Source: Microseira wollei NIES-4236 (GTDB taxonomy: Bacteria > Cyanobacteriota > Cyanobacteriia > Cyanobacteriales > Aerosakkonemataceae). From it: 64,000 nt of DNA. The position numbers were made by a program, and so were the translations under genes. The stretch is taken from NCBI RefSeq assembly GCF_020521235.1, contig NZ_BLAY01000022.1, positions 1 to 64,000 of the forward strand. Reading direction: 5' to 3'. Positions 61,161 through 64,000 of this stretch are shown here, in pieces. Position 1 is the first letter of the stretch. Every line of letters begins with the position of its first letter. Below the pieces are notes generated by a model that saw only the letters and a list, made by a program, of their open reading frames with translations, searched no databases and was not told the origin of the DNA.

Positions 61161-61382
61161 TCAATTGCTCCGAAATACTGAAACTATTGATTTGTCAAGG
61201 TTCTGGTGTTTTCGTGAACCCCCTGGGATTTTCGCACCCGCTTGGGTTGAGGAAAAATTGTTCGTTTCTAAGATTTTAGAATAAATGAGCGCGTCTGGGT
61301 GCAGTGTAGCTGGGGGTAAAAATGCGATCGCACACCCCACAATCAAGAATGCGATCGCGATCGCTACTGTCCCCCAGAGCAT
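61161..61382 (-). CDS. Possible small membrane or lipoprotein-like peptide, 73 aa
   Basis: MLWGTVAIAIAFLIVGCAIAF gives a hydrophobic start with LIVGC, which resembles a lipobox (L-I-V-G-C). The rest (ALIYSKILETNNFSS, SVVFRSN-type tail) has no motif. The frame has three HIP1 sites, which may cause chance coding appearance. No clear ribosome-binding site. Alternative: non-coding. Confidence 0.3.
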   Translation of the reverse strand: MLWGTVAIAIAFLIVGCAIAFLPPATLHPDALIYSKILETNNFSSTQAGAKIPGGSRKHQNLDKSIVSVFRSN

Positions 61383-61614
61383 GACGGCGATGCTTCATAT
61401 CATATGCGGTCGATTACCCATAATTAGGAGTAGGGAACATGATTAACGTTATCTGTTTGTCCGAGATATCTATGATGTTCCCTACGCGATCGCGGTGTTA
61501 ATAATCGCGCCGCTTACGAACAGATAGAGGCTGCCAATGATGAGTAACGCAATCGTCTCATGTTTAAGTCCAATTAGTATGCATTTCCCTACCCTGGCAT
61601 TATGAGGTAATGAT

Positions 61615-61761
61615 ATATCATGTCCGGTTGATTACGCTGAATTAGGAGTAGGGACACGGCATCCAACAGCTGCGTCAAAAAACTTTTAACCAATTGATGT
61701 TCCCTACAAGACAACGCACAAGAGAAGGTTTTGATTACGGGTGATTCAACGGACATGATAT
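61615..61761. mobile_element. Small inverted-repeat element, TATCATGTCCG family
   Basis: Ends ATATCATGTCCG (61615-61626) and CGGACATGATAT (61750-61761), a perfect 12-bp inverted repeat; 147 bp. Inside: GATTACGCTGAATTAGGAGTAGGGAC and returning AACAACGCA-like sequence. A diverged partial copy is at about 61398-61480. Confidence 0.85.
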
Positions 61762-61762
61762 T

Positions 61763-61876
61763 ACAGCAGTTTTCCATTGGGTGCAATGCAACATCATTGC
61801 CGGGACACGGCAGGGGAAAAACTTGGCGCTGACGACAAAAGTTACTTTAGCCAATGTCCCTACCCGGCGTTGATTT
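61763..61876. repeat. Dispersed repeat, copy 2, abutting a small element
   Basis: Partner of 60726-60836; begins two bases after the end of the TATCATGTCCG-family element. Confidence 0.8.
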
Positions 61877-61946
61877 GACTGAAGAAAAGTTATGTTCAAC
61901 ATATCCTCTACAATATTCATGCTTGCTCTGAATTTTGATGTTGACT

Positions 61947-62999
61947 ATGAATTACTTTCGCGCTGCTATTGACGAGATGACTGGTTATACTCCCGGCGAA
62001 CAACCTAAGCCGGGAACTCCGATTATTAAACTCAATACTAACGAAAATCCTTATCCGCCTTCGCCGGATGCGATCGCAGTCCTCCGCAATCTAGACAGCG
62101 AATGGTTGCGGCGCTATCCCGATCCCTATGCCAAGTCATTTTGTCGCGCAGTCAGCGATGCGCTGGGCGTCCCCGCAGATTGGATTATCGTCAGTAATGG
62201 CAGCGATGAATTACTCAACGTCATTGTGCGTTCGACGGCTGAGGGGAGCGATCGCACAGTCGTTTATCCCATGCCCACTTACGTACTGTATCGCACATTG
62301 GCGGCGATGCAACCTGCTAAAACAGTTGAAATTCCCTATCCCTCGGATTATTCACTGCCGATTGATGCGCTGGTTAAAGCGAATGGGGCTGTAACATTTA
62401 TTGCATCGCCCAATAGTCCATCGGGGCATTTGGTACCGTTGGAGGACTTGCGATCGCTTGCTAGACAAGTTTCGGGAATTGTTGCGATCGATGAAGCTTA
62501 TGTTGATTTTGCCGAATATTCAGCCTTACCCCTGGTGCAAGAATTTGAAAATGTGATGATTTTAAGAACCTTATCAAAAGGATATTCTTTAGCAGGATTG
62601 CGGATGGGATTTGGGATTGGGAATCCTAAGTTATTGGCGGGATTATTTAAGGTGAAAGATAGTTATAATATTGATGCGATCGCCACCGCAGTTGGCACCG
62701 CAGCGATGGGGGATCAAGCTTATAAAAATGCTTGTGCGGAAAAGGTGAAAGTATCGCGGGCAAAACTAACAATTGAACTGAAAAATCTAGGCTTTACAGT
62801 TTTGAATTCCCAGGGAAACTTTGTCTTAGCAACGCCAACGGTAGCCAAGGCAGAACAACTATATCTTGGGTTAAAAAATCGGGGAATTTTGGTGCGTTAT
62901 TTCAAACAACCAGGATTAGAAGATAAACTGCGAATTACAGTTGGTACGGATGAACAGAATCAAATATTAATTGAAGCGTTAATTGGTTTGATCGGATAA
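61947..62999 (+). CDS. hisC: Histidinol-phosphate aminotransferase
   Basis: PLP aminotransferase of class I/II acting in histidine synthesis: histidinol phosphate plus 2-oxoglutarate from imidazole acetol phosphate plus glutamate. Evidence: IIKLNTNENPYPPSP near the N-terminus, VSNGSDELLNVIVRS, ASPNSPSGH, VAIDEAYVDFAEYSA, and the PLP lysine in LRTLSKGYSLAGLRMGFGIG. The length of 350 aa from ATG 61947 (MNYFRAAIDEMTGYTPG) is typical; ATG 61938 and TTG 61935 are alternative starts. No other his gene is close, as usual for dispersed his genes in cyanobacteria. Confidence 0.95.
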   Translation: MNYFRAAIDEMTGYTPGEQPKPGTPIIKLNTNENPYPPSPDAIAVLRNLDSEWLRRYPDPYAKSFCRAVSDALGVPADWIIVSNGSDELLNVIVRSTAEGSDRTVVYPMPTYVLYRTLAAMQPAKTVEIPYPSDYSLPIDALVKANGAVTFIASPNSPSGHLVPLEDLRSLARQVSGIVAIDEAYVDFAEYSALPLVQEFENVMILRTLSKGYSLAGLRMGFGIGNPKLLAGLFKVKDSYNIDAIATAVGTAAMGDQAYKNACAEKVKVSRAKLTIELKNLGFTVLNSQGNFVLATPTVAKAEQLYLGLKNRGILVRYFKQPGLEDKLRITVGTDEQNQILIEALIGLIG

Positions 63000-63004
63000 G
63001 TTCG

Positions 63005-63036
63005 TAGGTTGGGTTGAGGTGACGAAACCCAACCTA
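63005..63036 (+). terminator. Hairpin terminator after hisC
   Basis: TAGGTTGGGTT (63005-63015) / AACCCAACCTA (63026-63036), the same stem as at 30592-30623. Confidence 0.65.
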
Positions 63037-63147
63037 TTCAAGTACTCAAACTTGGGACTAATTTCCAGCACCTTGATCTGACTCTCCTTGCAGTTTACGT
63101 TTCCATTCTTCCAACGCTCGAACCCGGTCAAGCAGGGTGATGTAGTC

Positions 63148-63251
63148 ATATCATGTCCGGTTCTTCACCCATAGTTAGGAATGACTTGGGAGAACGGTGA
63201 CACGGTGACGCTCTGAGATTTTTATTCAGGGTAATTAGGCGGACATAATAT
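63148..63251. mobile_element. Small inverted-repeat element, TATCATGTCCG family (imperfect)
   Basis: Ends ATATCATGTCCG (63148-63159) and CGGACATAATAT (63240-63251), 104 bp, with CACCCATAGTTAGGAATGAC and TGACGCTCTGAG inside, shared in reverse with 19393-19497. The remaining 63037-63373 sequence is otherwise non-coding. Confidence 0.7.
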
Positions 63252-63373
63252 CACCCCAAGTGTCAATTTCCTTACCTGTATATAGTTGATTGTGGGAAAA
63301 GCTGTTTTTTTCCTCCCACCTGCTCAAGATCTCACCTGCTCACCTGCTTACCTGTTGTGCAGCTTTATTCCTG

Positions 63374-64000
63374 TTATTTATACCAGGATTGATACCACTG
63401 TTGCATTTGGTTAATTTCGTCAGTTTGATTCTTGATGATCGATTGAGCTAGATTCCGCATTTCAGGGCGCTGACTGTTGATAACCATTTGTGCCATCATC
63501 ACCCCCATTTGGTGATGGGGAATCATTTCTTCGATAAACGCGCGGTCAAAGTCAGGCGCATTTTGCAGCGCAGATAAATCTGTACCCATCATCCCCCTGC
63601 ATCCCATTCCCATTCCCCAACCCGGACGAGAATTGGGGCGCAACTGTTTTGGATTTCCGTTGTTCGGGTTTCCCATCATGCCCCTACCCATTCCCATCCC
63701 AGGTTGCCAGGTAGGAACATCCGCGCCGTACCACTGTTTGTACCAGGTTCGCATTTGCTCAATTTCCTGGGTTTGAGTTGTTTTAATCGCCTGGGCAAGT
63801 TGTTTAATTTCAGAGCGCTTTGACCGACTTAATGCCAAGTCTGCCATTGCTATTGCCCCTTCATGATGGGGAATCATCATGACGATAAAGTGTGAGTCAG
63901 AATGTCCCATTCCCATCATCCTTGGTCTGAAGGGAACTGGAGAGGTTGCTTGAGCCAATATTGCTGTTGGAGACTCGACTGGATTAATCCGACCTGCAAG
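63374..64000 (-). CDS. DUF305 domain-containing protein, 5' end beyond the window
   Basis: The frame stays open to the window edge, reading LAGRINPVESPTAILAQATS before the first internal TTG at 63958, which looks like the tail of a signal peptide with an A-Q-A cleavage site. So the gene starts outside. Two DUF305 halves follow: HFIVMMIPHHEGAIAMADLAL and FIEEMIPHHQMGVMMAQMVI, each with the HH pair, separated by a Gly/Met/Asn/Pro-rich linker (GMGMGRGMMGNPNNGN). Related proteins are periplasmic and often near copper or redox genes; metal binding by the His/Met motifs is plausible. It lacks other neighbours in the window. Confidence 0.88.
   Translation of the reverse strand, partial: LAGRINPVESPTAILAQATSPVPFRPRMMGMGHSDSHFIVMMIPHHEGAIAMADLALSRSKRSEIKQLAQAIKTTQTQEIEQMRTWYKQWYGADVPTWQPGMGMGRGMMGNPNNGNPKQLRPNSRPGWGMGMGCRGMMGTDLSALQNAPDFDRAFIEEMIPHHQMGVMMAQMVINSQRPEMRNLAQSIIKNQTDEINQMQQWYQSWYK

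Noticed and set aside
1-64000. tRNA and rRNA genes
   Set aside because: No T-loop/anticodon-arm combination or rRNA core sequence was noticed in any gap; a tRNAscan run would settle it.

Overview
The window is chromosomal DNA of a filamentous, non-marine-picoplankton-type cyanobacterium, most likely of the Oscillatoria/Microcoleus kind. The grounds are: very frequent HIP1 octamers (GCGATCGC) on both strands; cyanobacterium-specific genes (Ycf66 family, PxcA/CemA proton-extrusion protein, DevB/DevC-type exporter parts, a membrane-anchoring CAAD domain in isoleucyl-tRNA synthetase); long heptanucleotide repeats (TAATGGC/AATTAGC types); and several families of small inverted-repeat elements in the intergenic spaces. 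I see no rRNA or tRNA gene.

Layout. 1-530: a 331-bp-offset duplication carrying the 3' end of a hypothetical gene. 0.5-7.1 kb: housekeeping and conserved cyanobacterial genes (alpha/beta hydrolase, DUF4112, YihY/BrkB, coiled-coil protein, thrC, a 58-aa protein). 7.8-10.3 kb: a complete group II intron with reverse transcriptase/HNH protein, ending about 50 bp before a zinc-ribbon membrane protein gene. 11-19.3 kb: a surface-polysaccharide block (GT8, GT4, GDP-mannose-dehydratase-like, two GT2, and a third GT2-like gene broken after codon 11 by an IS200/IS605-type element with a frameshifted tnpB). 19.6-26.3 kb: a compact operon-like set of a two-winged-helix protein, a P-loop ATPase, a 901-aa exonuclease/Cas4-like nuclease/FtsK-motor fusion, and a ParA ATPase. 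This is the best candidate for an undescribed DNA-processing or defence system. 26.3-34.9 kb: ileS with CAAD insertion, ycf66, gnd, a dead AbiEii-type nucleotidyltransferase between two related small elements, moaE. 35-42.8 kb: two paralogous hybrid histidine kinases (one with a canonical LOV photosensor) flanking pyrB. 43.4-50.5 kb: DUF948/YtxH pair, pxcA, tenA, a short-chain dehydrogenase, a REC-histidine kinase. 50.9-57.4 kb: peroxiredoxin-glutaredoxin hybrid, TetR regulator with an operator-like palindrome, a GNAT-DevB fusion, a GNAT gene, devC-like permease. 57.8-64 kb: an EF-G-like GTPase, a small conserved protein, a three-repeat CRISPR remnant, hisC, and a DUF305 protein running off the edge.

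A theme across the window is that small palindromic elements live not only between genes but inside them: in-frame palindromic or direct-repeat inserts are visible in the exonuclease-FtsK fusion, pyrB, two histidine kinases and ileS, and element ends overlap the stop codons of at least two genes. At least four small-element families with recognisable terminal inverted repeats can be defined from this window alone, including one nested inside another.

Family assignments are from reading motifs and remembered families, not from searches; element boundaries and start codons are judgements as stated in each entry.
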